DNA of 64,000 nt, taken from Rhizobium sophorae. GTDB taxonomy: Bacteria > Pseudomonadota > Alphaproteobacteria > Rhizobiales > Rhizobiaceae. The stretch covers positions 140,808 to 204,807 of the forward strand of contig NZ_JABFCN010000001.1 in NCBI RefSeq assembly GCF_013087515.1, written 5' to 3'. Shown here piece after piece: positions 46,513-55,373 of this stretch (positions are counted from its first letter, which is position 1; every line of letters begins with the position of its first letter). The position numbers were made by a program, and so were the translations under genes. The notes under the pieces were generated by a model, which worked only from the letters and a program-made list of their open reading frames with translations, was not told the origin of the DNA and searched no databases.

Positions 46513-46958
46513 GCCGACATGTCCTCGTTCCAGCGGCGTTGCATCTCCTCGGGCGTGACCTGCTCGATGGTTTGCGACAACATCCAGCGATGACCGAAGG
46601 GATCAAGCACCTGCGCCACCCGCTCGCCAAAACTCTGGTCGGTCGCCGGGCGCAACATCGTCGCCCCGGCCGACAGCGCCTGCGCCAGTGCTTCGTCGGT
46701 CGACACCGTGTCCATGTGGAAGGTTACCGGCGAGCCTCCGATGGTATCGGGAGACAGGGCGCCGAAGTCCGGATATTCGTCTGCCAGCATCATCAGCGTC
46801 TCCCCGAAACGCAGCTCGGCATGGCCGATCCGCCCATCCGAAGGATCGGTCATGCGGAAGACTTCCGTGGCGCCGAAAGCCTCCTTGTAGAAGTCGATGG
46901 CCCGTGCCGCATCCTTGACGATGAAGTAGGCGCTCACTTTTCGGGCAAAACTCGGCAT
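46509..46958 (-). CDS. VOC-family (glyoxalase/PhnB-like) protein
   Basis: The 149-residue protein starts PSFARKVSAYFIVKDAARAI, with FYKEAFGATEVFRM and QVLDPFGHRWMLSQ, the PhnB-type vicinal-oxygen-chelate pattern. AAGGAGGATC precedes the ATG at 46958. It diverges from the TetR gene at 47010 across 51 bp, with an operator-like repeat between, so it is probably repressed by that TetR protein. Confidence 0.85.
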   Translation of the reverse strand: MPSFARKVSAYFIVKDAARAIDFYKEAFGATEVFRMTDPSDGRIGHAELRFGETLMMLADEYPDFGALSPDTIGGSPVTFHMDTVSTDEALAQALSAGATMLRPATDQSFGERVAQVLDPFGHRWMLSQTIEQVTPEEMQRRWNEDMSA

Positions 46959-46990
46959 GGATGATCCTCCTTGACTGGTTCCTTTATTAA

Positions 46991-47007
46991 CGTTACGTAT
47001 CGTAATG
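46991..47007. promoter_or_regulatory. Candidate TetR operator
   Basis: CGTTACG-tat-CGTAATG is an inverted repeat (6 of 7 positions) in the 51-bp divergent gap between the VOC and TetR genes. Its size and place fit a TetR site that controls both. Confidence 0.5.
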
Positions 47008-47009
47008 AT

Positions 47010-47612
47010 ATGAGTCAAGAGAATAACGCAACACCGAAGAAACGAGGGCGGCCGCCAAGCGCTGCCGCGCAGAGGCGTGCCTTGGAGGCCGCCCATGAAA
47101 TCCTGATGGCCGAAGGTTTTGGCCGCATGACGATCGAAGCCGTGGCGGCGCGGTCCGGTGTCGGCAAGCCGACGATCTACCGCTCCTGGGCCAACGCACA
47201 GGAACTGGCGATGGCCGCTCTTCTGGTCAACCGGCTACCGGAAGCGGAGGTCGGAGGGGCCACGGCGCAGGCGGCTCTCAGCGCACAGATGAGCGGACTG
47301 GTGACTGCCTTTGCGAGCACGCGCGGGCGGCAGATCACCATGGCACTTGCGGCCGCCGACCCGGAAAGCGAATTCACCAAGGCCTTCCGCAATCAGGTGA
47401 TCCTGTCGAGCCGCAACGCGGGTCGTGTCATCCTGGAGGAGGCTCTGGCTCGGGGAGAGATCGTTCCGCCGCCTGATATGGAGGCGCTGCTCGACATGAT
47501 CTACGGACCGGTCTTCTTCCGGCTGCTGGTCGGCCATCGCCCGGTCTCGCCGGAGTTCGGCGATGCGATCGTCAGGACCGCGTTGCGGGCCGTTGCACCG
47601 TCGGGCGCGTGA
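47010..47612 (+). CDS. TetR-family transcriptional regulator
   Basis: The 200-residue protein has a basic N-terminus (TPKKRGRPPSAAAQRRALEA) and HTH GFGRMTIEAVAARSGVGKPT followed by IYRSW. The C-terminal ligand domain is typical of TetR_C. It is divergent from the VOC/NTF2 pair. The ATG at 47010 is chosen; an ATG farther upstream would overlap the operator. Confidence 0.9.
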   Translation: MSQENNATPKKRGRPPSAAAQRRALEAAHEILMAEGFGRMTIEAVAARSGVGKPTIYRSWANAQELAMAALLVNRLPEAEVGGATAQAALSAQMSGLVTAFASTRGRQITMALAAADPESEFTKAFRNQVILSSRNAGRVILEEALARGEIVPPPDMEALLDMIYGPVFFRLLVGHRPVSPEFGDAIVRTALRAVAPSGA

Positions 47613-47664
47613 GACCCTCCCGTCGCGATGGCGAAGCCGACATCCCGCCTGCCTGCTTCGATGC

Positions 47665-47985
47665 TCATGGCTGCACCGTCCTGCGTTTCCCGCTCTTGAT
47701 GCTCTCATAGATCATTTCCAGCCGTCTTGAGGCGACATAGGCACTGTCCTCGTATCCGGCCGACGGCCAATCCAGTCGATGGCTGCCGTCAGCCGCCACG
47801 ATCCAGAACCATCGATTATCGATCCCGCCGCCTGTCTGTGACCGGAATATCCTTCCGATCTGGGTATCGCCATCAAAAGCGACGTAGTCGTCACCGGGTT
47901 TCTCCTTCCAGGCGTGCCGCCATTTGTATTTGATTTCCCGGTGGCTGACATGTTCCCACGATTTCCATGTGATTTGTTCTGGCAT
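47665..47985 (-). CDS. Conserved hypothetical protein
   Basis: The 106-residue aromatic-rich protein (ITWKSWEHVSHREIKYKWRH, GDDYVAFDGDTQIGRIFR, NRWFWIVAADGSHRLDW) looks like a compact beta domain. GGAC-rich sequence precedes the ATG. It lies downstream of yedK on the same strand, 75 bp away, and may share its SOS promoter. Confidence 0.65.
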   Translation of the reverse strand: MPEQITWKSWEHVSHREIKYKWRHAWKEKPGDDYVAFDGDTQIGRIFRSQTGGGIDNRWFWIVAADGSHRLDWPSAGYEDSAYVASRRLEMIYESIKSGKRRTVQP

Positions 47986-48060
47986 GCGTCGTCCTGTCCT
48001 CTCGCGAGGTATTCCTTTGACCGCATGGTTGATGGATGGCTCCCGCCCGAGCCGGTGAAT

Positions 48061-48777
48061 TCAGATCAGCGTCGGTTCCGGATCGGGGTCGATCGGATCG
48101 ATAATGTCAGCCGTGTCATTCTTGGGCGAACCCACGTTGCGGCCGATCGGCCACATGGTCATCAGTTCCGCCGGGAACGGCTTCATCAGGTCGTTCGGAT
48201 CGGGTTCCGGCGATAGCCAGCGTTCATAATCCTCACGATGCAGGACCACCGGCATGCGGTCATGGATCTGCGCCATCATTTCATTCGGTTCGCAGGTGAC
48301 AATTGCGAAGCTCCGGATCTCTATGTCATTGTCGCGCCAAATCTCCCAGATGCCGGCGAGCGCAAAGGGCGAGCCGTCAGCCATGGCGATCGCATAGGGC
48401 TGCTTGCTCTTGCCGGTGCCGAAGATATCCTTCCACTCGAAGAAGCCGTTGATCGGCACCAGGCAACGGCGCGACCTGTAGGCCGAGCGAAACAGGCCGT
48501 TGGTACCGATACCCTCGCAACGCGCATTGATCGGCGGCGGACGCCCTCCCGGCTTCATCCATGCCGGCATCAGACCCCAGCGCGCCGAGGCGAACACCGG
48601 CCCCATGATATCAGGCTCGCGGACCATGTCGCGAATGATGATTGGATAATCCAGCGTCGGCGCGCCGTTGTAGCGCGGAAATCGGTTCCCGAGCGCATCG
48701 ATCGCGCCTCGCTCTGCGAAGGCGAAATTGCGCACCAACTCCTCAAGCGATGTCTTGATATAGACGCGGCCGCACAT
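48061..48777 (-). CDS. yedK: SOS response-associated peptidase (SRAP/YedK, HMCES homologue)
   Basis: The 238-residue SRAP protein has catalytic Cys2 exposed after Met1 removal (MCGRVYIK), NARCEG, the Glu in NGFFEWK and His in HDRMPVVL. YedK/HMCES shields abasic sites in single-stranded DNA by a thiazolidine crosslink to Cys2 (established). The ATG at 48777 is required for Cys2. A perfect LexA box lies 26 bp upstream. Confidence 0.94.
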   Translation of the reverse strand: MCGRVYIKTSLEELVRNFAFAERGAIDALGNRFPRYNGAPTLDYPIIIRDMVREPDIMGPVFASARWGLMPAWMKPGGRPPPINARCEGIGTNGLFRSAYRSRRCLVPINGFFEWKDIFGTGKSKQPYAIAMADGSPFALAGIWEIWRDNDIEIRSFAIVTCEPNEMMAQIHDRMPVVLHREDYERWLSPEPDPNDLMKPFPAELMTMWPIGRNVGSPKNDTADIIDPIDPDPEPTLI

Positions 48778-48803
48778 CCAGAACTCCATCCCGCATATTA
48801 GGT

Positions 48804-48818
48804 GTTCTGATTATGTTC
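48804..48818 (-). promoter_or_regulatory. LexA (SOS) box before yedK
   Basis: GTTC-tgattat-GTTC is an exact GTTCN7GTTC site 26 bp before the yedK start, where bound LexA would cover the promoter. Confidence 0.82.
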
Positions 48819-48946
48819 TGGTGGCTCGAGGCGAGTCAAGGCCGGTCACTACAACCGATGCCGCCATCATTTTCATCCAAGTCAAAGTGAAGCCTGTCAC
48901 CGTCTCGACGACCGCTGACGGCAGAAAATCTGTTTCGGTTGACAGC

Positions 48947-48964
48947 CTTCCTACTGGAAGGTAG
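48947..48964. promoter_or_regulatory. TetR-type operator, copy 1
   Basis: CTTCCTACTGGAAGGTAG lies just before the TetR gene start and just after a TTGACA -35-like element (48939-48944). It matches the reverse complement of 49613-49630 at 15 of 18 positions, so the regulator probably controls itself and the gene that follows. Confidence 0.68.
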
Positions 48965-48973
48965 ATTAAGGCT

Positions 48974-49564
48974 ATGAGCAATCTTTTGACGACCTCCGAC
49001 GAAATCCTGGCCTCCGCCCGAGCACTGATCATGACCGGAGGCTATAACGGCTTCAGCTATGCCGATATTGCTGCCGTCGTCGGGATCCGCAAGGCCAGCA
49101 TCCATCACCATTTTCCCAGCAAGACCGACCTGGTGCGCACGCTTGTCGTGCGATATCGCCAGGACGCCGAGGCGGGTATCGCGGGTCTGGAGCAGCAGGT
49201 GCAGGATCCCCTGGCGCTTTTCCAAACCTATGCGGGGCACTGGGCCCAGTGCATCGAGGATGCAAGCCGGCCTTTTTGCGTTTGCGCCCTGCTGGCGAGC
49301 GAGCTGCCGGCGCTGCCGCCGGAGGTCGCGGCCGAGGTCAAGGCCTTCTTCCGCTTCGCGTCGGCATGGCTGACCTCGGTGATGGAACGGGGCGCCAAGG
49401 ACGGGAGCTTGACATTGTCGAGCGAACCGCGCGTCGAGGCTGAAGCCTTCATGGCCTCCGTCCATGGCGCCATGCTTTCAGCCCGGGCTTACGGAACCCC
49501 GGAGGTCTTCGCCACCATTCTGGCGCCCACCTTGCAGCGGCTCACTCCGGCCGCCGCTCGATAA
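48974..49564 (+). CDS. TetR-family transcriptional regulator
   Basis: The 196-residue regulator has HTH GFSYADIAAVVGIRKASIHH followed by HFPSKTDLV, and a cysteine-bearing ligand domain (DASRPFCVCALLASELPALP). It resembles the AcrR/NemR-like group that senses electrophiles through cysteines (inference). The matching operators before it and before the next gene suggest autoregulation. Confidence 0.9.
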   Translation: MSNLLTTSDEILASARALIMTGGYNGFSYADIAAVVGIRKASIHHHFPSKTDLVRTLVVRYRQDAEAGIAGLEQQVQDPLALFQTYAGHWAQCIEDASRPFCVCALLASELPALPPEVAAEVKAFFRFASAWLTSVMERGAKDGSLTLSSEPRVEAEAFMASVHGAMLSARAYGTPEVFATILAPTLQRLTPAAAR

Positions 49565-49612
49565 AGCTCCGGGAGGGATGAACGCCCGGAGCGACAAACA
49601 CGACCAGCAAAA

Positions 49613-49630
49613 CTACCAACTAGTAGGAAG
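49613..49630. promoter_or_regulatory. TetR-type operator, copy 2
   Basis: CTACCAACTAGTAGGAAG sits 7 bp before the start of the secreted protein gene and overlaps its ribosome-binding region. It is the inverted near-copy (15/18) of the site at 48947-48964. Confidence 0.68.
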
Positions 49631-49636
49631 ACAAAC

Positions 49637-50266
49637 ATGATCAGGACCATTCTTCCCGCCCTCGTGCTGGGGCTTAGCGCTGTCGCGTCGGCGGCTATCT
49701 TGCCGGCGCCCATCCATGCCGAAGACCAGAAACCCGAGCAGATCCATGTCAGGGGCAGCATCGTCACCTATAGCGGGTCCGCTCTCAAGGTGAAGACCCG
49801 TGAAGGAGAGACCGTCGATGTCACCCTTGCCGACGGCTGGAAACTGGCGAGCGTCGCAAGTGCCGCGGTCACCGACATCAAGCCGGGCGACTTCGTCGGC
49901 ATCGCATCCCTGCCCAGCGAAGGCGGCGGCGACGGCGCGCTTGAAGTGCTGATCTTCCCGCCGGCGATGAAGGGCGCCGGTGAAGGCAGCTATGGTTGGG
50001 ACCTCAAGCCCAACAGCAGCATGACCAACGCCACCGTGGCCGACGCCGTCAAGGGCGTCGACGGCCGCACCGTCACCGTCTCCTATCACGGCAAGGAGAA
50101 GAAGATCTCCATTCCGGACGGCACGCCGGTCGTGACCATCGCTCCAGCCACCAAGGACGATCTCGTTCCCGGCGCCGTCGTCTTCATCCCCGCCGAGAAG
50201 GCTGCCTCGGGTCCCCTCGCCCATCAGGTCCTTGTCGGGAAAAATGGCGTGGTCCCGCCCATGTGA
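49637..50266 (+). CDS. Exported DUF5666-like beta-domain protein
   Basis: The 209-residue protein has a signal peptide (TILPALVLGLSAVASAAILP) and two OB-like repeats (VRGSIVTYSGSALKVKTREG and VKGVDGRTVTVSYHGKEKKI), the pattern of DUF5666 exported proteins. AGGAAG precedes the ATG. Probably periplasmic; function unknown. Its operator links it to the TetR gene before it. Confidence 0.75.
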   Translation: MIRTILPALVLGLSAVASAAILPAPIHAEDQKPEQIHVRGSIVTYSGSALKVKTREGETVDVTLADGWKLASVASAAVTDIKPGDFVGIASLPSEGGGDGALEVLIFPPAMKGAGEGSYGWDLKPNSSMTNATVADAVKGVDGRTVTVSYHGKEKKISIPDGTPVVTIAPATKDDLVPGAVVFIPAEKAASGPLAHQVLVGKNGVVPPM

Positions 50267-50500
50267 CCACGTCGTCGCCGGTCGGCCGGGCCGCCCCCGG
50301 TTCGACCGGCGATTTGCCAGGGAATGCCGCCTGACTGCAGCCGATGGACCCGAACGACGGAGAACACCGTCTCGACGGCAACCGGCGGTGCCGGGGCGGT
50401 TCCCGCAAGCCCAGGAAATCCAATCGCGATGACGGACGCCGCCGCTCATGACGGTGAGCCGTCCCTATCAGACCAACACCATCACATTCAGGAAGAGATC

Positions 50501-51079
50501 ATGATGACCACCGATCAAACCACCGTCGCGTCCGGCGACAGGGAAGAGTGGCTGACACGCTATTACTTCACCCGCGCAGCCTTTTCCGCCATCTGGGTCG
50601 CAGCAGCGTTGACGGCCGGCCAGCAGTCGCTTGCCGTTGCGGCCGCCTTGCTGATCCTCTACCCGGCCTGGGATGCCGCCGCCAATCTTGTCGACGCAGC
50701 GCGGAATGGCGGCCTGGCAAACAACCGCAGCCAGGCAATCAACGTCGCCGTCAGCGCGGTGACGACAGCTGCCGTGATCGTCGCGCTGACGATGAGCATG
50801 AACTGGGTTCTCGGCGTCTTCGGCCTCTGGGCGATCTTTTCCGGCCTGCTGCAGCTTGGAACCGCTGTCCGGCGCTGGAAGACCAATGGCGGCCAGTGGG
50901 CGATGATCCTCAGCGGCGGCCAATCCGCTGTGGCAGGCGCCTTCTTCATCGTCCAGGCGCAAATGCCGGAACCGCCGTCAATCGCCAACATTGCCGGCTA
51001 TGCCGGCCTCGGCGCCTTCTACTTCCTGGTTTCTGCCGTCTGGCGGAGCGTCACGCAGATGCGGCGGAAGCGGGCGTGA
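50501..51079 (+). CDS. Membrane protein (DUF308-like)
   Basis: The 192-residue protein has about six membrane segments (AFSAIWVAAALTAGQQSLAV, AVSAVTTAAVIVALTMSMNW, LGVFGLWAIFSGLLQLGTAV). It resembles DUF308-type small membrane proteins. The ATG at 50501 has an AGGAAGAG box. It follows the exported protein by 234 bp in the same direction and may belong to the same TetR-controlled unit. Confidence 0.7.
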   Translation: MMTTDQTTVASGDREEWLTRYYFTRAAFSAIWVAAALTAGQQSLAVAAALLILYPAWDAAANLVDAARNGGLANNRSQAINVAVSAVTTAAVIVALTMSMNWVLGVFGLWAIFSGLLQLGTAVRRWKTNGGQWAMILSGGQSAVAGAFFIVQAQMPEPPSIANIAGYAGLGAFYFLVSAVWRSVTQMRRKRA

Positions 51080-51132
51080 GTCGACATGCGCCAATCGCGA
51101 TGTGACACCGTCGATCAGCGGGGAGCAAGTGC

Positions 51133-51585
51133 CTAGTCGGGGAATTTGTGATAGTTGCAGGTGTTCATTGAAAACAACGCCACATCATCACCGATTTCGT
51201 GGCGCGAAAGCTCCCATTCGAAGGTGTCACGGCCGTCGAAGCCGTAAGATAACGCCATCGCGGTCAACTCCCTGAAAGGCCCTGGGGGATACACGGCGCC
51301 GTACACTGTCGCCTCCTTTCCCAGGAATTTGCCTTTGATAACTCTCTTGATCTCCAAATCTGCCCGCACCATCCGCGACGGAAAATTTTCTGTCAGCAAC
51401 AAACCGGATTCGCCGATCGACAGCGATTTCACGCGCGCCTCAACCACGATCTCCGCTTTCTCCAGCAGTTCGTCCTGAGGAGGGCACCGCGGCAATCCGG
51501 CTGCGGGCCTTAGACCCATAACCAATAAAGCAAGAATTGCTGTGAAGCTCAGTCGCATATGCGGGTTCAGGAGCGCTCTCGACAT
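51133..51585 (-). CDS. Exported hypothetical protein
   Basis: The 150-residue protein has a signal peptide (FTAILALLVMGLRPAAG) followed by cysteine-bearing LPRCPPQDELLEKAEIVVEA, VRADLEIKRVIKGKFLGKEA and NTCNYHKF. The two cysteine sites could form a disulfide. AAGGAAAGA supports the ATG at 51585. The family is not recognised. Confidence 0.65.
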   Translation of the reverse strand: MSRALLNPHMRLSFTAILALLVMGLRPAAGLPRCPPQDELLEKAEIVVEARVKSLSIGESGLLLTENFPSRMVRADLEIKRVIKGKFLGKEATVYGAVYPPGPFRELTAMALSYGFDGRDTFEWELSRHEIGDDVALFSMNTCNYHKFPD

Positions 51586-51677
51586 CGGTGTCTTTCCTTA
51601 TGCATAGGCGTGTCTATTTCGCCTCGATTGCGTGAGGCTGAAACGAAATCCCGGGATCCGGCCAAGACGGCCCCACC

Positions 51678-51768
51678 CTCCGTCATTCCAGGCCTTCAGC
51701 ATGGAATCCATGCCCGCGGCTGATTGAGACGAGAGTGGATCTTCGGGTCAAGCCCGAGGAAGACGGAG
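51678..51768. repeat. CTCCGTCAT...GACGGAG repeat
   Basis: This member of the palindromic family has the arms CTCCGTCATTCCAGGCCTT and GGGTCAAGCCCGAGGAAGAC with inner hairpins. Its inner arms have diverged, so pairing is imperfect compared with the copy at 42897. Confidence 0.75.
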
Positions 51769-51973
51769 CGTGGGGTGGCGGCTGGAGCAAGGGCAGCGGC
51801 GCATGCGGAGATGATCGGCGACAGCTCACACGGTCGGCGATCTTGTTCTGCCGAAACGCGCAACGGCGGTGTGACCGATATCACCACCTTGTGTAAGTTT
51901 TCAAAAAGCGGTTAGCTGCCATCGTTGAGTTGCTTCGTGTGCTGAGACGTGTCCGCATTTCGAGGAAAATCTC

Positions 51974-53890
51974 GTGCACTGGTCCAAACCCCTACGACTG
52001 CATCTCGGCGTTCTGGTCGTCGCATCGCTGCTTTTCACGTCGACGCCGATCATCTGGCTGGCGTTCAGGCAAGGAAGCGATGCTGCGGTCAATGCGGGCG
52101 TGCAGCAGATGCGTGAGATGAGCCTGCGGCTGATCGAGGGGTATCGCAATACGCTGCATGGCGGCACCGAGGCGGTGGCGCTCGCTTCTACCCTGCCGCT
52201 GCTCGCCTCCCCGCCGCCCCAGGATATCACGGCGAAACAGCAATTCTTTCTGGAGGTTCTGCGAAACGTCCCCAACGCAGCGAGCGTCTACACCGGCTAT
52301 CCTGACGGCTCGTATCTGCAGGTCATCAACACGCAAAGGCAGGATGTCCGCCGGATCCTCGCAGCACCCGATGGCACGGCTTTCGCGATCCGCACGATCG
52401 CACGCAGACAAGGCCCGGACGTCATATCGACAATTCGCTTCCTCGACCCCCAGGCAAGGCCGATCGCCGAGCGTGACGTCGACTATGCATCATTCGATCC
52501 GCGGCAACGCCCCTGGTACAAATCCGTCATCCAGCATGGCAAGGAAGTATCCGTCGGACCCTATGTTGCGGGAACGCTGCAGCTTCCAACGCTGACGATC
52601 GCAGCACCGATGAGAGACGACGGTCAGGTTGTCGTCGGCATCAACATCCACCTGATGACTGTCAGCCGCCTGCTGGATGCGCAGGAGATTTCGCCGCGGG
52701 CGCGCGCCTACATCATCGATGATGCCGATGATCTGATCGCCCATTCCGACCCGGCAATCATGAACAGGCTTCTCGGCATATGGTCGAAAAATGCCGATGG
52801 CGCCGTTGCCGTCGATACGACGACAGACAGTTACGACACAAGCCTCGAAACGGTGGCGAGGCTCAGGCGGGATCCGGCCTTTGCAGATGGCGGCGTGGTG
52901 CGGATCGATTTCGATGGCGAACGCCAGATCCTGCAGATCGCCCCCGTCAACGTGTCCGGTCTGTTCAAGGGAAGCGTTGCCGCAATCGTCGTGCCGCTGG
53001 AAGATCTGGTGGCTGAGGCCAATCGGCTGCTCATGCACAATCTCCTGATTGCCAGCGCATTCGTGATCGCGGGCCTTGCTGCATCGGTGCTGCTGTCCCG
53101 CATGGTCAGCCGCTCCCTCTATCGCCTCGCCGACGAGGCGCGCAGGATCGGCGATCTCGACGTCGGCGAGAAAGGCGTCTCTCATTCCTTCATAACGGAG
53201 ATCAACACGCTGGCGAGCGCGCTGGCGGCAAGCCGCCACGCCATCAGCCAGTTTGCCCTTTATGTTCCGCGGGAAGTCGTCAGGCGGATCATCGATCCCA
53301 AGGGAAGAACCGCCGTCAAGGCGCAGCGGCAGGATGTGACCGCGCTCTTCACCGACATCAGAGACTTCACCACCATATCCGAGCAACATTCGCCCGAGGA
53401 CGTGGTCGATACACTCTCGGCCTATTTCGAACTCTTGAACACCATCGCCGAGCGCCATGGCGGGACTGTCGTGCAATATCTCGGCGATTCCATTTTCGTC
53501 ATGTGGAACGCCCCAGTTCCGGATGCCAGACATGCCGAAAACGGCTGCCGATGCGCCCTTGCCATGAAAGCGGCGGTCGACGACTTGAATGAAGCCAACC
53601 GCCGGAATGGCCGTCCCGCGCTCATCACGCGATTTGGATTGCACACCGGCCCGGCGGTCGTCGGCAGTTTCGGCGCGATTTCGCGGCAGCAGTACACCGC
53701 CATGGGCGATACGATCAATGTCGCCTCACGCTTGGAAGGACTGAACAAGGAATTCAACACCTCGATCCTGGTGAGCGCCGCTATTCACGATGCTGTCGCC
53801 GATCGCTTCGCCCTCCGCCCGCTTGGCCTGGTGCTGGTCAAGGGGCGCGCCGAGAAGGTCGATCTATGGGAGCTTGTCGGGGATACCTGA
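51974..53890 (+). CDS. Cache-HAMP class III adenylate/guanylate cyclase
   Basis: This 638-residue membrane protein has a first membrane helix (LGVLVVASLLFTSTPIIWLA), a periplasmic Cache-type sensor (about 40-345, with SVYTGYPDGSYLQV and DPRQRPWYKS), a second helix (~355-375), HAMP, and a C-terminal cyclase domain (FTDIRDFTTIS, LGDSIFVMWNAP, TAMGDTINVASRLEGL). Both metal Asp residues and the transition-state Asn/Arg are present. Gln replaces the usual purine-selecting Lys (VVQYLGDS). The start is GTG after GAGGA. Confidence 0.93.
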   Translation: MHWSKPLRLHLGVLVVASLLFTSTPIIWLAFRQGSDAAVNAGVQQMREMSLRLIEGYRNTLHGGTEAVALASTLPLLASPPPQDITAKQQFFLEVLRNVPNAASVYTGYPDGSYLQVINTQRQDVRRILAAPDGTAFAIRTIARRQGPDVISTIRFLDPQARPIAERDVDYASFDPRQRPWYKSVIQHGKEVSVGPYVAGTLQLPTLTIAAPMRDDGQVVVGINIHLMTVSRLLDAQEISPRARAYIIDDADDLIAHSDPAIMNRLLGIWSKNADGAVAVDTTTDSYDTSLETVARLRRDPAFADGGVVRIDFDGERQILQIAPVNVSGLFKGSVAAIVVPLEDLVAEANRLLMHNLLIASAFVIAGLAASVLLSRMVSRSLYRLADEARRIGDLDVGEKGVSHSFITEINTLASALAASRHAISQFALYVPREVVRRIIDPKGRTAVKAQRQDVTALFTDIRDFTTISEQHSPEDVVDTLSAYFELLNTIAERHGGTVVQYLGDSIFVMWNAPVPDARHAENGCRCALAMKAAVDDLNEANRRNGRPALITRFGLHTGPAVVGSFGAISRQQYTAMGDTINVASRLEGLNKEFNTSILVSAAIHDAVADRFALRPLGLVLVKGRAEKVDLWELVGDT

Positions 53891-53967
53891 AAGCAACTCC
53901 ACACTAGAAAGTGGAGAATTTACTGATTACACAAAGTACAAGAGGGCGACAATCAGAGGGGAACGTA

Positions 53968-55206
53968 ATGACGAGCGGAACGGATATTCTTGATGCCGTC
54001 GTCATCGGCGCCGGTTGGGCGGGGCTTGGCGTCAGTCATGCGCTGACGCAGCGCGGCTTGCGTCATAGAGTGTTGGAGCGAGGTCGCATCGGTGAGACCT
54101 GGCGAACCCAGCGCTGGGACTCCTTTCGGATAAACACACCGAACAGCCAGACGGTCATGCCCGGGGATACCTATGTCGGCCCCGATCCCGACGGTGCAAT
54201 GACAAGCGGCGAGTTTGTCGCGTTGTTGGAGGACTATGCCGGCCGGCATGGCCTCCCGGTGGAAACCGGTACGCCGGTGACCGACCTTGTAGCGAGCGAT
54301 GGCCTGTATCGGCTCGCCCTTCCGCACGGCCCCGTGTGGGCGAGGAATGTGGTGATCGCGAGCAGCAACCAGAATTGCCCGGTGCGCCCGCCCTTCTCCA
54401 CCTTGTTGCCACCCGAAGTCCAACAGATCGACGCATCGGCCTACCGCAATGCATCCGGTCTCGACAGAGGAGCCGTGTTGGTAGTCGGTAGCGCCCAGTC
54501 GGGCGGCCAAATCGCCGAGGACCTCGTCCAGGCGGGGCGAACTGTGTTTCTTGCAACGGGCCGAGTCGGCCGGCTGCCCCGAATGTACCGAGGTCGTCAC
54601 ATCAGTGTCTGGCTGGTCCTCACCGGACTGATGGATGTGACGCGCAGGGAACTGCTTCAACAGGGACCCATCCCTGGAAGGGCGCTGCAAGGAGCGCTCC
54701 ATACGATCAGCCTGCAGTCCCTCAGCGCGCAAGGCGTTGTCTTGCTGGGTCGGCTCACGGGCGTTAACGACGGCCGCCTCTCGTTCAGCGACGATGCGGA
54801 AGCGAATGTTCGCCATGCAGACGAGGGCTCCGCCAGACTTCGAAGCCAGATCGACGAGTATATCGCCCGCAACGGGATCGATGCCCCAAGCGCTGAGCCG
54901 GACCCGGCGGAGGTGATTGACGCGCTGCTGCCGAATCCACCAGTCCGATCAATTGATCTCGCTGCGCGGGGGATCACAACGGTGATCTGGTGCACCGGGT
55001 TCAGAGGCGATTTCGGCTGGGTGCGCGTTCCCAACCTGCTCGATGAACAAGGCCAACCACTGTACGAAAACTGGTTCGCGGGCGTCGCTGGCGTCTATTT
55101 TGCCGGCCTGCCTTTCGTGATCTCGAGACGGTCGGGCACAATATTGGCAATCAAGGAGGAAGCAGCCCTGTTGGCCGACGATATCCAGCGTCGTTTGGAC
55201 AGCTGA
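53968..55206 (+). CDS. Flavin-dependent monooxygenase (FMO/CzcO-like)
   Basis: The 412-residue flavoprotein has an FAD-binding VVIGAGWAGLGVSHAL, an FMO-like WDSFRINTPNSQ region and a second dinucleotide site VLVVGSAQSGGQIAEDLV near 170. ITTVIWCTGFRGDFGW is the ATG-containing-like C-terminal motif. It probably oxidises a small organic substrate with NADPH and O2. The ATG at 53968 follows GAGGGGA. Confidence 0.87.
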   Translation: MTSGTDILDAVVIGAGWAGLGVSHALTQRGLRHRVLERGRIGETWRTQRWDSFRINTPNSQTVMPGDTYVGPDPDGAMTSGEFVALLEDYAGRHGLPVETGTPVTDLVASDGLYRLALPHGPVWARNVVIASSNQNCPVRPPFSTLLPPEVQQIDASAYRNASGLDRGAVLVVGSAQSGGQIAEDLVQAGRTVFLATGRVGRLPRMYRGRHISVWLVLTGLMDVTRRELLQQGPIPGRALQGALHTISLQSLSAQGVVLLGRLTGVNDGRLSFSDDAEANVRHADEGSARLRSQIDEYIARNGIDAPSAEPDPAEVIDALLPNPPVRSIDLAARGITTVIWCTGFRGDFGWVRVPNLLDEQGQPLYENWFAGVAGVYFAGLPFVISRRSGTILAIKEEAALLADDIQRRLDS

Positions 55207-55373
55207 CGGCGCTCGCCGGGAATGACGGTCCTGTGCGCCGGCAAGACGCTTGTCCGCTTTGACCGACAAGCGGCTCGGCCCATGGCCAGCGCCGTCCTTC
55301 GAGGCCCCTTCGGGGCGCTTCAGGATGAGGCTGGAGAAAGGTCGCAGCCCTGTTGCTTGTGCTGCGACGATAT

